Assembly: GCF_026262505.1 (NCBI RefSeq)
Contig: NW_026529251.1
Span: 92,933-156,932 of the forward strand
DNA: 64,000 bases
Source of the DNA: Trichomonas vaginalis G3
Taxonomy: Eukaryota; Parabasalia; Trichomonadida; Trichomonadidae
Reading direction: 5' to 3'
Shown: positions 47,331 through 57,497 of the stretch, piece by piece
Layout of the letters: the number at the start of each line of letters is the position of its first letter
Position numbering within the stretch: position 1 is the stretch's first letter
Position numbers and translations under genes: made by a program
Notes under the pieces: generated by a model
Seen by the model: only the letters and a program-made list of their open reading frames with translations
The model's database searches: none
What the model was told of the DNA's origin: nothing

Positions 47331-47909
47331 TTACTTGTATGGGCAAGCTGCAAGAATGAAGTCGACTATCTCAGTCTTTGTCTTGACCAGTTGGACGGCT
47401 CTTGCGAGTACGTCTGTTTTGCGGTCTCCAGCTGGTGTCTGACCTTCGTAATTGCGCATGTTCTTGAGAGCTCCAGTTGTAAATGATTGTAGGATGAAGA
47501 GTCTCTCAGACTGCTTGAGGTAGTCTTCACGGTCACGAACCGAATCTGTGGTACGAGTCGAATCGGTCGACCTTAGGGAAGAGACTGAAAGCCTGTCGTC
47601 TTCCATTGGAGCTGTAGCATACTCTTTGCGTAAGCGGTTCAGACCTTCTTCGAACTCTTGGTCTCTCTTCGATTGGGATTGAGATTGGAATTGCTGGGGT
47701 GGAGCTTGCTGGAACATCCAAGGGTTGGGGAAGTAAGGCATAGGCTGAGGAGGGTAGTTCGGGAAGCCTTGTAGTGGAAATTGGTAGTAACCTTGAGGTG
47801 GAAATTGGTAGTAATTTGGTGGAGGTACTTGCTGGAACTGAGGTGCAGGGGCTGGTGCTTTAGGTTCTTCTGGCTTGGGAATGGACTCGGTTGGTGGGAC
47901 GTCGGACAT
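47331..47909 (-). CDS. Pro/Gln-rich MSDVPP-family protein
   Basis: 192 residues from ATG 47909. The N-terminal ~95 residues are Pro/Gln/Tyr rich with repeats NYYQFPPQGYYQFPLQG; a Ser/Thr/Arg-rich linker follows, then a helical C-terminal domain (QSERLFILQSFTTGALKNM, KTDVLARAVQLVKTKTEIVDF). The longer open frame upstream is only the minisatellite. Divergent from the 121-residue gene. Degraded relatives lie at 16798 and 22067. Function unknown. Confidence 0.6.
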   Translation of the reverse strand: MSDVPPTESIPKPEEPKAPAPAPQFQQVPPPNYYQFPPQGYYQFPLQGFPNYPPQPMPYFPNPWMFQQAPPQQFQSQSQSKRDQEFEEGLNRLRKEYATAPMEDDRLSVSSLRSTDSTRTTDSVRDREDYLKQSERLFILQSFTTGALKNMRNYEGQTPAGDRKTDVLARAVQLVKTKTEIVDFILAACPYK

Positions 47910-48353
47910 TGTCTTGAAACAGTACAAATATTGTTCTGAAGCAGTGCAAGTCTTGTTCTGAAAAAGTACAAGTATTGTTCTGAAGCAGTACAAGTATTGT
48001 TCTGAAGCAGTGCAAGTCTTGTTCTGAAAAAGTACAAGTATTGTTCTGAAGCAGTGCAAGTATTGTTCTGAAAAAGTACAAGTATTGTTCTGAAACAGAA
48101 AATTTTTCTCACAAATTGAGAGCTTTTACGGGAAATTTGTTCTGAAAAAGGACAAGTCTTGTTCTGAAAAAGTACAAGTCTTGTTCTGAAAAAGTACAAG
48201 TATTGTTCTGAAACAGTACAAGTATTGTTCTGAAAAAGTACAAGACTAGTTCTGAAACAGTACAAGTATTGTACTGAAAAAGTACAAGACTAGTTCTGAA
48301 ACAGTACAAGTATTGTTCTGAAAAAGTACAAGACTAGTTCTGAAACAGTAGCA
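47910..48353. repeat. ~22-bp minisatellite at a divergent promoter (array 3)
   Basis: About twenty units of the type GTACAAGTATTGTTCTGAAA (with AAGACTAG and GCAAGTCTTG variants) between the MSDVPP-family gene and the 121-residue gene. Interrupted at about 48098-48139 by a core with TTTCTCACAAATTGAGAGCT. The last unit merges into CAGTAGCAATGG, as in array 1. Confidence 0.9.
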
Positions 48354-48719
48354 ATGGACGAGGTCGAGCCATTAGATGAGGCAATTTACCTTATAGAGAT
48401 AAATGAAGTTGTTAAGCAGTACTTGGGCAAGGACAAAGCCAACAAGTCCCTCGGCTTCTGGTTGTCTGGAAGAGGTGCGCTGAAAATCGAAATTGAAACC
48501 GGAATTCCAATTCAAATACCAGAAAAAACTCCTGTAGACGACATAAAGGAGATGAAGAAAGAAGCTCTTCTCAAGTTCTTTGCAAAGCGCCCATGGATAC
48601 AACTTCCAAACAGAGAGAGTCCAATTCCACGAATTATACAAATTCTCAGAGCACTGTTCCACTTCTCAGGACGGCCGTTCTTCATAACCTCAGAAGGCGA
48701 CATCCAACCAATTCAGTAA
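48354..48719 (+). CDS. 121-residue protein (EPLDEAIYLIEI family)
   Basis: Close relative of 16117-16482, with the same length; the central part differs most and the C-terminal half (FFAKRPWI.LPNRESPIPRI) is nearly invariant. Unrecognised. The start is fixed by the conserved AGCAATGG context and by the homologue. Confidence 0.65.
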   Translation: MDEVEPLDEAIYLIEINEVVKQYLGKDKANKSLGFWLSGRGALKIEIETGIPIQIPEKTPVDDIKEMKKEALLKFFAKRPWIQLPNRESPIPRIIQILRALFHFSGRPFFITSEGDIQPIQ

Positions 48720-48760
48720 ACCTTAACGTTTAGAGTAAAAACATTTTTTTCATTTTTTGA

Positions 48761-49345
48761 ATGAAGCAAGTTAAATTCGTCCCACACCAAACTCAATGGA
48801 CCGATGAAGAGTTGCAAGCTATGGTTGAAGGTGTTGAGAACGACATAGACGGCGAACTTGAAGGAGCTCAAATCACAATTGCAACCAAAATTGCAGGAGT
48901 CAAGGAACAGATAGCTCCACTTAAAGCTACCAAAGCTACTCTTGACCTCATGGATAGTTACCGTTTAGATGTCAAGAGTGGAATAAGACATTTAAAATTA
49001 AAACTTCTAAACTACGAAGCTATACTCCAAAAGTTAGCAGAAATGAGAAGACTTTACCAGAGCTACTTACATGTAAGGGACTTACCTTCAAGCAGTCCGA
49101 CCAAAGATGAATTTTCTGACATTGTCCCAATTTTGTCCGAAAGTCAGCTCAGATGTTTTGAACTGCTCCCAACATATCCAGAATATGAACGTTTGCCTGA
49201 ACTCTTCCGCAATCTCAAAAAACGTTTTTTGGTTCTCATGTTCGAAACTTTTATCGGAAGAGACAACAAACGTTCAGAAGAAGAACAAGATATTATTTTA
49301 AACTTGTTGTATGACATAACTGTCATAACAAGCTTTTTGAAGTAA
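48761..49345 (+). CDS. 194-residue helical protein
   Basis: Mostly alpha-helical, with Lys/Glu heptad-like stretches (QLKATKATLDLMDSY; LKLKLLNYEAILQKLAEMRR). Unrecognised. Leader AACGTTTAGAGTAAAAACAT links it to neighbouring genes. Unique to C within this window. Confidence 0.55.
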   Translation: MKQVKFVPHQTQWTDEELQAMVEGVENDIDGELEGAQITIATKIAGVKEQIAPLKATKATLDLMDSYRLDVKSGIRHLKLKLLNYEAILQKLAEMRRLYQSYLHVRDLPSSSPTKDEFSDIVPILSESQLRCFELLPTYPEYERLPELFRNLKKRFLVLMFETFIGRDNKRSEEEQDIILNLLYDITVITSFLK

Positions 49346-49377
49346 AACCGTCATTCTCAAACCACTTCATTTTTTCG

Positions 49378-50076
49378 ATGTCCGAACAAGCACCGAAGCC
49401 GAACACAATGGCAGATGTCCTTTCAATGTTGCCAGACAAGCGCCCAGTTCAAATTCAAATTTTGAATTTGAAAGCTCATCTGACAAACACCGTTAAGACT
49501 CTCCAAAGTAGTCTTATGGAAGAGATGAAGGGACTTAAAGGTGAGTTCCTCATGAACCAAGCTTCCAATGAGAAAGTCCTGAATGATTTAACGGAAACCT
49601 TGCGCATTTACGCGAGAGAGAACCGAGACCTTGCCAGACTCATCTACCGTTTCTTCGAAGAGATAGACGCCATCTGGAAGGTACTCGGAAAGGACAGAAC
49701 ATGCAACACCGTAATTCGTGAACACAGAATTGCCGAAGGTATTATCAAAGAAGAGGAAGAAGAGGAAGAAGAGGAAGAAGAGGAAGAAGAGAAACACGAA
49801 GAAGAGGAAGTTTGGGCAACCCTTGTTGCCGATGACACTTACGAAATTTCCCAACCCTACCCATACCAAATCCGCAACAAGGAGACAGGCAAGGTTCTTA
49901 CCCCAGTCCTCAACAACTTGGGACACTTGAACCTTAACCTTCGGAATCGCGGTTCAATCTCCATGGGCAAGCTTGTCGCAATTCAATGGGTTCCAAATCC
50001 AGGCAAGAAGACGAAGGTCAGACACATTGACGGTGACAAGCTCAACAACCGTAAGGAGAACCTCGAGTGGTTCTAA
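49378..50076 (+). CDS. HNH_3-type endonuclease-like protein with helical N-terminus
   Basis: 232 residues. A helical N-terminal region (1-125) is linked by a long poly-Glu stretch (about 126-142) to a C-terminal HNH_3-like domain: NKETGKVL, GHLNLNLRN, KLVAIQWVPNP and RHIDGDKLNNRKENLEW. The His-Ile-Asp and Asn-Asn-Arg...Asn-Leu pattern matches phage homing nucleases. A free-standing nuclease domain fused to a coiled coil is unusual; it may act on the polymerase gene next door, as homing genes often do (inference). Confidence 0.7.
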   Translation: MSEQAPKPNTMADVLSMLPDKRPVQIQILNLKAHLTNTVKTLQSSLMEEMKGLKGEFLMNQASNEKVLNDLTETLRIYARENRDLARLIYRFFEEIDAIWKVLGKDRTCNTVIREHRIAEGIIKEEEEEEEEEEEEEEKHEEEEVWATLVADDTYEISQPYPYQIRNKETGKVLTPVLNNLGHLNLNLRNRGSISMGKLVAIQWVPNPGKKTKVRHIDGDKLNNRKENLEWF

Positions 50077-50125
50077 GAGTAAAAAAATTTTATTTTAGGG
50101 GGAAACCCCAAGTAAATTTAGGTGT

Positions 50126-50389
50126 TTATTTGGATAAGTATGTGAAATTAAGGTCAATTTGCAAAATTAGTTCCCGACCTTTGAATTGGACTCTTTCGTT
50201 CTCCCAGTTGCGTAGGAGGTCGTCCCAGAGGAGTTGGTAGAATTGCCAATCCAAGGACGATTTGTCCTCCCAGGCATTGAGGATGTACTGCTCGTAGAGT
50301 CTCATGACCTCTGCCTTGCACCAGACACCCTCTCCCTTGGAACGTAAGGCTTCTTCGAAGTGCTCGAATGCGATTGGCTGCGTGACCAT
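50126..50389 (-). CDS. 87-residue Maverick C protein
   Basis: MVTQPIAFEHFEEALRSKG..., Trp-rich and helical (DWQFYQLLWDDLLRNWENE). Start placed at the ATG 50389. Unrecognised. Divergent from the 50-residue gene at 50420. Confidence 0.5.
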   Translation of the reverse strand: MVTQPIAFEHFEEALRSKGEGVWCKAEVMRLYEQYILNAWEDKSSLDWQFYQLLWDDLLRNWENERVQFKGRELILQIDLNFTYLSK

Positions 50390-50419
50390 CCGAAATGACA
50401 CTTTTTGTCCGTTTGGTCA

Positions 50420-50572
50420 ATGTTCGTGTCTCGTGCCATAGTCGACGAAAATACAGACAAACAGGTTATATATGAGTTTGAGACCAAGAATGGTGTAACT
50501 CGACCTGTCCGATTCAAAGACTCCGAGGGCGACCATGAAATTAAACGGAAATTACCTAGGAAGGAAATATAA
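50420..50572 (+). CDS. 50-residue small protein
   Basis: MFVSRAIVDENTDKQVIYEF..., beta-like and charged with a basic tail (KRKLPRKEI). GC-rich coding-like sequence directly upstream of the polyproline microprotein, one base apart. Unrecognised. Confidence 0.4.
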   Translation: MFVSRAIVDENTDKQVIYEFETKNGVTRPVRFKDSEGDHEIKRKLPRKEI

Positions 50573-50573
50573 A

Positions 50574-50666
50574 ATGGACTGGTTGCCACCACCTCCACCT
50601 CCACCACCTTTACCTGTTCCTCAAGTAAATAAGCCTTTCCCGTTCCCAAGAATTCCCACATTTTAA
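50574..50666 (+). CDS. 30-residue polyproline microprotein
   Basis: MDWLPPPPPPPPLPVPQVNK and ten further residues. Eight consecutive prolines with LPVP are reminiscent of SH3/profilin-binding peptides. It follows the preceding stop by one base and ends shortly before the converging polymerase gene. It may be a real peptide or the end of a decayed gene. Confidence 0.35.
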   Translation: MDWLPPPPPPPPLPVPQVNKPFPFPRIPTF

Positions 50667-50689
50667 TTCAAATTCGAATAAAAACGTTT

Positions 50690-52841
50690 TTATTTCATGC
50701 AATGTTTTATTTCTGTGCCGTCTTCAAGTATGCCCCAATATTTCCTTTGGAGAGGATATTACATGAACTTCGGTGAAAATTTTGTCCAATTTGAATTGAC
50801 CCATCTTTTCACCGACCATTCCCATTTCAATGAGTTTGTTATAGCCTTCTTCGTTCGTCATGAGTGCGTCAATGTTCTCATAGTAAACCTTCACTTTGGA
50901 TTTGACTTCGGAGAAGAATTTGTTGTAGTTGTCAAGGACTGCCTTTGCGAACTGAGGGTAAGACCAATGTTCGACAATAGGTTTTAATGTGGTTACTAAG
51001 CCACTTGACCTTGAGTGAATTCGTACTTCAAAACAAAAGGAGAAAACCTTTCAAAGTTGTCGACCTTCTCATAATGTTTACTCTTCATCTCTTGAGGTTT
51101 CTTAATGGAATATCCCCATGTCGAATTCATAAGCAATTTGAGTGTCATTGCAAGTTTGGGGTTTGAAGCTTTCCTAATATCATATAGTTGTTGTATGACT
51201 TTTCCAACTGTATAGTTCCTTCCCGGGAACTCACCATCTTCGTTTGGAATTCCAGTCGGAATATATTGGACAAACCTCATGTACGCAGCGTTAAGGTCGA
51301 CATAGTATATCTTTTCGTTTGAGTCGAACTTGTCGCAACCAATTGGTCCAGTTTGTGGAAATTCAAGTGAGTCTCTTATCTTCTGAGAAACTTCTCCTGT
51401 TATCTCATAAACATCGTCGAAGCAACCTGTTTCATATAAAACCTTCTGACCTAACTCAGATGCTCTCCAATACAATTTGACGTCAATTGGATGTCTCAAT
51501 GGAAGTTTATTTATAGCATCTTGAAGTTCTTGCAACCTCATTGGAAGTTCTTCTGGTTCAGGTTGGTATCCGAACAATCCAACTCCTTGTGGAATTGTGT
51601 ACTTCTTTTGTACTAGAACTTTGTCTGGAACAACTTTTGGTCTTGCTAACAGTGAAAAGTTTGTTTCGTCTTTTGGTACAAAAGTTTCTGTCAGCTTGTC
51701 ATCTGGAATTGGTTCCAACAAACCTTTCTCGAAAAGAATGTTTACAGCTCTGACAATGTTGCACTTGCCTTTTCCGAACAATGGGTTTGTAAGACTTTCG
51801 TTCAACATGAAGTGGTTGTGGACAATTACAATCTTCAACCATGGTAAATTGAACTCAACAACATAGTCGTCATGTGAAGAACCTTTAGCTGTAGGTATGT
51901 TGACTCGGATATTGACATTTGCCAACGGTGCAATTTTTGCCAATTGACCTCTGAGAATGTACCTTGTCTTCACACATGACTCAAGATACTTCATCTTCTC
52001 ATCTGTAACAAGACCAGAGTTCCTGAGACATGTAAGAATACAAGGTTCATTGACAATTGTTTCAATTGAATTGTAAATTCCATACCTTGTCAAGTCAATG
52101 TCAGACTTATTTATGAAGGGGAAGTATCCAGCATGTTGTCTGACTGCTTGAGGGTTAGGTTGGTACCATTCGAACTTGACACTTGCAATTCCTTCAATTG
52201 CATTCAAAATGTCTGAGTCGGAGTCAACCATTTGTTCTCTCTTTGTAGTCTTGAAAGCGTCAAGAAGTTTTGCGCTGTTTGTTCATTGCCATGTGCATAG
52301 TAAATGTGACCATCCAAATCTGTTATGGTCAATCTGATATTGTGTCCTTTCTTATTTCCGTCTTGAATTGCAGCAAGTACTCCCATGAAGCCTTCTTTGT
52401 TCTTTCCTTCGTCAAAGTTTACTGTAAAGGTTCGACCAGATGTAATTTGACTTCTAACTTCACGATACTTTCATATGCATATCTTGTTCTTTCCATGGGA
52501 GCATGTGCATCTTCACCTTTTCCTTTTTTCCTTCTCAAAGGATGCAATTGTTCGTCATGTTTCCAGTAGAATCTGGCAAAGCCGTCGTGTCCTTCAACTT
52601 GAGGTTCACTAACATCGAAAGGCATGTCCATAAGACGTTCTTCTTCTAACCTCTCTAGTCTGTTTGGATAATTGGCACGTGCTGTTTCCAAATCCATTTC
52701 GTAGCGAAGACCAGCCAGTTTGTCATAGACTTTTATGGGTCTTCCCTTCCTATATTTAAAATTCTTCGAAACTCTCCAACCATATCTTTGCAACTCTGCT
52801 TTTATTCTAGCAGATTTTCTATCCATTCTATATGGGGGCAT
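50690..52841 (-). pseudogene. family B DNA polymerase, broken
   Basis: Polinton-type protein-primed polymerase region. Recognisable parts are the N-terminal basic start (MPPYRMDRKSARIKAELQRY), a middle with YHYVDLNAAYM-like motif A (VDLNAAY), motif B (KLLMNSTWGYS), and motif C region (YYENIDALM) near the C-terminus. Family B polymerases of Polintons copy the element using a terminal protein as primer. The copy is broken, with about four interruptions. B retains only a remnant. Confidence 0.75.
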
Positions 52842-52871
52842 TTTTATAAAAATAAAAAAAATTTTTTTTCT

Positions 52872-53456
52872 TTACTTTACATAACCGCCTGCTGCCATAA
52901 GTCTTTGACGCCAACCCATACCAGCTAATGAAGGTTGACTTGGTTTAGTTTGGAAACTAAACTTTGGTTTTGGTTTATCTTCAGTTTTTGGTTTTTCTTC
53001 TTCTATCGGTTTTTCGTCACTTTTCGGTTCCTCTGACTTTACCTCACCTGCAGGAACAGTTGTGTCGTCAACATCTTCATAAATATCATATGCCATTTGT
53101 TTTTGTTTTCCTTTCAACTTTTTGTGTTTGTTGTAAAGTTTAGAATATTTCGACTCTAAGTCAATGAGATGTTCTATAATGAACTGTTGGTCAGTGAAGT
53201 AAACTTTTCCATCTGTTGTCTCGAAAGCTCCTTCAGACTTCAATATTTTATTTGTGAGAGTCTGTTTCTTTTTTGAGATACTAGCCGTTCCATTTCTATG
53301 AAAAGTGACTTTGTAGTTAGGGTTTGTATTTCCAGACCTGGCACTTTCTATTATTGAATTTTTCTCTTCATCTGTAAGTTCTTTGACAGGTTTTGACAAT
53401 GGTTCTGAACTTTTTGTTTGTGGTGTCAAATCTACCGTTTCAACTTCTTCGGTCAT
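52872..53456 (-). CDS. 194-residue acidic/basic Maverick protein
   Basis: Open copy of the gene broken in B (13626-14214). Thr/Ser/Pro N-terminus, Lys-rich helix near residues 95-120, Glu/Lys/Pro tract near 130-170, conserved end LAGMGWRQRLMAAGG. Unrecognised; possibly DNA-associated or scaffold. Confidence 0.6.
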   Translation of the reverse strand: MTEEVETVDLTPQTKSSEPLSKPVKELTDEEKNSIIESARSGNTNPNYKVTFHRNGTASISKKKQTLTNKILKSEGAFETTDGKVYFTDQQFIIEHLIDLESKYSKLYNKHKKLKGKQKQMAYDIYEDVDDTTVPAGEVKSEEPKSDEKPIEEEKPKTEDKPKPKFSFQTKPSQPSLAGMGWRQRLMAAGGYVK

Positions 53457-53475
53457 TTCATCTCAGTAAAAAATT

Positions 53476-53628
53476 TTAGTTTGGTTTGTTTTCAACTGGT
53501 TGTTGTTGTTTTTTAAGTCGGTCTAAAACTTCCTGAGGTATAGGAAGAACTTGACAAACACGTGGTGTAACTGCTGGAAGTCGACAAATCCATCTTGAAC
53601 CCATTTGTCTCAATGCTGTATTGTTCAT
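53476..53628 (-). CDS. 50-residue conserved Maverick peptide
   Basis: Counterpart of 13459-13611, differing by about two residues near the C-terminus. Leader ending TTACCGAGATGAA as before its neighbour. Confidence 0.6.
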   Translation of the reverse strand: MNNTALRQMGSRWICRLPAVTPRVCQVLPIPQEVLDRLKKQQQPVENKPN

Positions 53629-53647
53629 TTCATCTCGGTAAAAAATT

Positions 53648-54049
53648 TTACATTCCCCAAGTTTGAGGCGGTTGAGGTTGGTTATTGTTTACCCATTGTT
53701 GTGCATGGTTATATCCTCTGTTAAAGAATCTTTCACCTTGGTCCATATAGTGTCCTGCTTGGTTATAGTAGTCATTTGCTTTGTTATAATAGTTTCCTGC
53801 TTGTCTTCCTACATTGTCCATCCATCCTTGAACTTTTCCTCTTGTTTCAGGATTTGGAATAAGATTTGCTGCATCTCGTGCTACATCCCAACCTTTCTGT
53901 ACAGTTTGTATAATAGGTTGTGCTTTCTCTTTAAGTATATCTAATGTACTCAAAATCTTCCTTCCAATTCCAAATGCACCTCTAGCTATTGTTCCCACTG
54001 CGGGTAAAAATCTGGATGCAACTCCTGCTAATGCGCCAAATAAACCCAT
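53648..54049 (-). CDS. hydrophobic Gly/Ala-rich virion-like protein
   Basis: 133-residue counterpart of 13039-13398. Hydrophobic N-terminus (GALAGVASRFLPAVG), amphipathic middle, Tyr/Asn-rich repeats (NYYNKANDYYNQAGHYMDQG) and a Pro/Gln end. Possibly membrane-active. Confidence 0.6.
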   Translation of the reverse strand: MGLFGALAGVASRFLPAVGTIARGAFGIGRKILSTLDILKEKAQPIIQTVQKGWDVARDAANLIPNPETRGKVQGWMDNVGRQAGNYYNKANDYYNQAGHYMDQGERFFNRGYNHAQQWVNNNQPQPPQTWGM

Positions 54050-54066
54050 TTCTTATAGGGTAAAAA

Positions 54067-55026
54067 ATGACGAATCCAAACAAGGACCCCTATGTTTCTA
54101 AAGCGACAAAGAAAGCACTCATGATAAAAATCTTTAGTTCAACACCAAATGCTTGGTTTATGGATATCTTGGAAAACATTCCGAGGTATAGAGAAGATGG
54201 ACCACCATACTGGTTAATATTTGTTGGTCAAAACACAAGATACTGTGAAGCCATACCATTATGGTCCAAAAATATTTTAGATGTGAAAACTGCTTTGACA
54301 ATATTCGTTGACAAATACCATCCAACAAAACTGACATCTGACTGTGAAAGTTCTTTCAAATCAGATGATATTAAAAACTATCTGCGTTCAAAAAATGTAA
54401 ACCAATATTTCATTGTCGACCAAAACCATTCTGCTCTTGGTGTCATTGACGGTTGTATAAAAATGTTAAGAGACTTAAACCAACCACAAGGTGGTGAAGC
54501 AAATGAAATGTCATATGACGACAAATATAGACACTTCTCCATGGCAAAGATGAGACAAGTTTTAAATATTTACAATAACCGTAAACAAAAAGGTTTGGGA
54601 AACCACTCCCCCGAAGAAATGAAAAACAACCCTGACTTAGAGAAAGACTATATATTTAATAATTTAGTCAAAAGAGACAAACAAGAAAGAATGCCCGGCT
54701 TCAAACTTCAGAAAGGTGACAAAGTAAAAATAGAAATACCTAAACGCGACCCATATGAAAATACTATTGACTATGACAACAATGGGAACTCGACAGGTAC
54801 TCACATTCGTGTTCGTAAAAATAGAAGAAAGTATACAAGAGAATATTATGAAGTTTTAGGCAAACATGGCAAAATGTACACACTGCAAGCAGAAGATAAA
54901 ACTACTATTGTCAGACCTCGTTTCAAACTTGTCAAAGTTCAAGGTGGTATACTTTCAAAGACAGTTCCTAACAAATATAAGACAACTCCTGACGAATATG
55001 CTAAAGAAGTTGAAAATGACGACTAA
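54067..55026 (+). CDS. retroviral-type (rve) integrase
   Basis: 319 residues, about 98% identical by eye to the B integrase (12062-13021), same motifs and length. Looks whole. Overlaps the fibre stop by four bases as in B. Confidence 0.85.
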   Translation: MTNPNKDPYVSKATKKALMIKIFSSTPNAWFMDILENIPRYREDGPPYWLIFVGQNTRYCEAIPLWSKNILDVKTALTIFVDKYHPTKLTSDCESSFKSDDIKNYLRSKNVNQYFIVDQNHSALGVIDGCIKMLRDLNQPQGGEANEMSYDDKYRHFSMAKMRQVLNIYNNRKQKGLGNHSPEEMKNNPDLEKDYIFNNLVKRDKQERMPGFKLQKGDKVKIEIPKRDPYENTIDYDNNGNSTGTHIRVRKNRRKYTREYYEVLGKHGKMYTLQAEDKTTIVRPRFKLVKVQGGILSKTVPNKYKTTPDEYAKEVENDD

Positions 55027-56631
55027 GCAATTCTATACCATGCGTAAACTGTCATGTAAGGTGGCATGTATTCTTTACTTTGTCCCGTTGTTTGCGTATA
55101 TCCTGAAACGTGATGTGTATGGTCTCCTTCTCCCCAAGTGTCATCCCAGTAACAATTTATAGCAAACTTAACGTCGTCTTTAACATCATATCCTTTACCT
55201 TTTGTCATTCCTGACCAATCCCAATATCTATGCTTATGCCAACCTTCTTGAGATGTCCTTAAATTTACGTAGTGACTATGTGCAGGTAGATTTTCACCTG
55301 AAATCGTTTTACTTCCTCCTGTTTCCTTTGAAGAGTTTGCACAATACAAAAACCTGTCAACTATTTGTTCCCATGCACCAACACCAAACATTGCTTGAGG
55401 ACCTCTCGCATCCATAGATGTATAAATAGAACCTACTGGGTTCATTAAATCAAACATATGAGATAATATAGGATTGTCTCTTTTGAACTTAAAATATAGT
55501 GCAACCATTTCAGGTTTCTTCTGGTTTGTGTCGGAATATTTTTTATAATATAATCTTATGTTTTCAGGGTAGGTAAAATCTTGACTATAATATTTATTTT
55601 TGTCATCTATATAATAATATACTATTCTCGTTTTTTCTATTGCATTATATCTTTTATATCTATAATAATCTAAATATAATGTTAACTTTTGTTCATTTGC
55701 ATGTAGTGCTCCGCCGTCATATCCATAGTCATAATAATATGGTATTGGAGCTGGGTCAGGCAATGTCATATCTGCCATTTCATAAACTCTTAAATATTTC
55801 GTTTGTTCGTCTCCATATAAGTTTAAGTAGCAGTTGTTGTCTAATGGAACTTTAACTTGTGTACCATCATTCTTTATATAGCTTACATACATTTCATTGT
55901 TATTTTTCGGAATGAGTTTATACCGTGTACCATTTCTTAAGGAATGTACAAACTGCCATCTAAAATATTTATTTTCTTCATCGACAGAAAAGTCGCCAAC
56001 AATAGTTTCAATATTTTTTGTTGTTCCTATCAAACTTTGGTATATTTCGTTAACATATGTTTTATCTGCTTTATTTTCAAGGCTAACGTTTAAGTCTGTT
56101 ATTTCAGAAGATGTATGTGTATGAGTCTTATCTGCTTTTGTCTCTAATGTTTCCTTAAGACTTGGTATTTGGTTAATATAATGTATATGAGTCTTTTTAG
56201 AATATTCGTTTTCAGCTCTTGTCACTTCACTTGACATTTTATTGTCAACATATGTTTTGTCTGCTAGTTCAGGATGAGTATGTTCTTTTGTTGCATAAGC
56301 ATTGTTAGCTCTTTCTTCTTCTTTTGCTATTGCATCGTCTACATATTCTTTGTCAGCTTTGTTGTCAACATCTGCTTTCAAAAGAAGTTCATTTATAGGT
56401 TTCTCGTTTAAAGTTCCTTTTGTTGGATTTATACAGACAGTATGGTTCTTATTGTCTTGAAATAGAAACTCATCTGTCATTGGGTTTATTGTCAGTTTTA
56501 AGTTTCCTTCTTTCAATGACTCAGATATCTTAGAATAGTTTGAAAAGTTTGTTGTGTTCTTATTTAGAGCTTGCATATATGAGTTGTCGGTTGTGTTGTA
56601 TTTCTCTCATAGACGCTGTTTCATTTGACAT
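55023..56631 (-). pseudogene. fibre-like protein, longer variant
   Basis: 517 codons are open from 56576. The N-terminal region and the C-terminal collar domain (AHSHY, WHKHRYW, PPYMTVYAWYRIA) match the B fibre closely. The middle differs: after a shared ADKTYVDNKM/THIHYIN stretch, C carries ~180 residues of a separate beta-rich domain (HSLRNGTRYKLIPKNNNEMY; LTLYLDYYRYKRYNAIE) absent from B. The extreme N-terminus is broken, about one interruption. Confidence 0.7.
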
Positions 56632-56649
56632 TTTTATTCTAGATAAAAT

Positions 56650-57493
56650 ATGCTTCCAATAGAAAAAGAAAATTCAAGAGTTGCTACAACTAAACCATTA
56701 GATGAACTTTTTACTAATGTCGGTCAAAAGTTTGAGACAGAGACCGTAAAGCATGAAGGCTATCGTTTTGACTACCCATTAAGATGGTTAAGAGACCCAT
56801 CTGTCACAAAAGCTATTGGCTTTCGTAGAATGAAGTTTGTGTCTGTAGAAGATAAAAGTTTTCCATTTATTGTAAAGTTTCATATAGATATATATCTGAA
56901 GGGAAACGAAAATGTGGGAAGAAATTGAGCTAATACAAGTTGACCTTTCATCTTCTCTACAGACTGCGTTAAAAAAATAGAAGATAAAAAAATTCATGTT
57001 ATGCAAAATATGCTGATGAATATGCAAATACCGAGAGCACACTTTATGTGAGAATTGTATATGACAAACAAAATTCACAAGTGTCATTTCAAATCTACGA
57101 AAACAATCCAAATAAAGACGAACAAATATATACAGAATTCACTGCAATGTCATGGTATTATTTGCAAAGAATGTTAAATCAGAAAGTCGAACTTCCTTTA
57201 GCAAATATTTACAGTCGATATGCAAGAGATGAACCATATTTATTTAAAGATGTTTTCGACCAAGATGCTATTATTGTTCATGCTTCATTTTCTGGCGCCC
57301 AAAACTCTTTCTTATGCTTGGCAAATGACTTTTACGAAAAACCTACAAAGTTATATGAACCGCCGAGTGGAAGTATTTCAGACTTTCAAGTATGGTTTAC
57401 TACAGATGGAAGAAAAGAATAATTCCATTATACTATGCGTTTTACTTAGAACTTAGTTTCATATACAACTACTATCGAACGGTAAAAATATAA
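56650..57493 (+). pseudogene. 282-residue beta-rich virion-like protein, broken copy
   Basis: Counterpart of 9813-10661 with all landmark segments (YRFDYPLRWL, KAIGFRR, HASFS, NSFLCLANDFY). Broken, about three interruptions. Confidence 0.6.
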
Positions 57494-57497
57494 TTTT

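Noticed and set aside
47910-48309. Long minus-strand frames rich in FRT/LVLFQN repeats
   Set aside because: They are read-through of the ~22-bp minisatellite; the real gene start is the conserved MSDVPP methionine at 47909.
49588-49930. Frames rich in Phe or Ser/Lys across the HNH-fusion gene
   Set aside because: They mirror the poly-Glu tract of the 49378-50076 gene in other frames.
50302-50661. Minus-strand 119-codon frame
   Set aside because: It overlaps three better supported small genes and has no counterpart or coding character.
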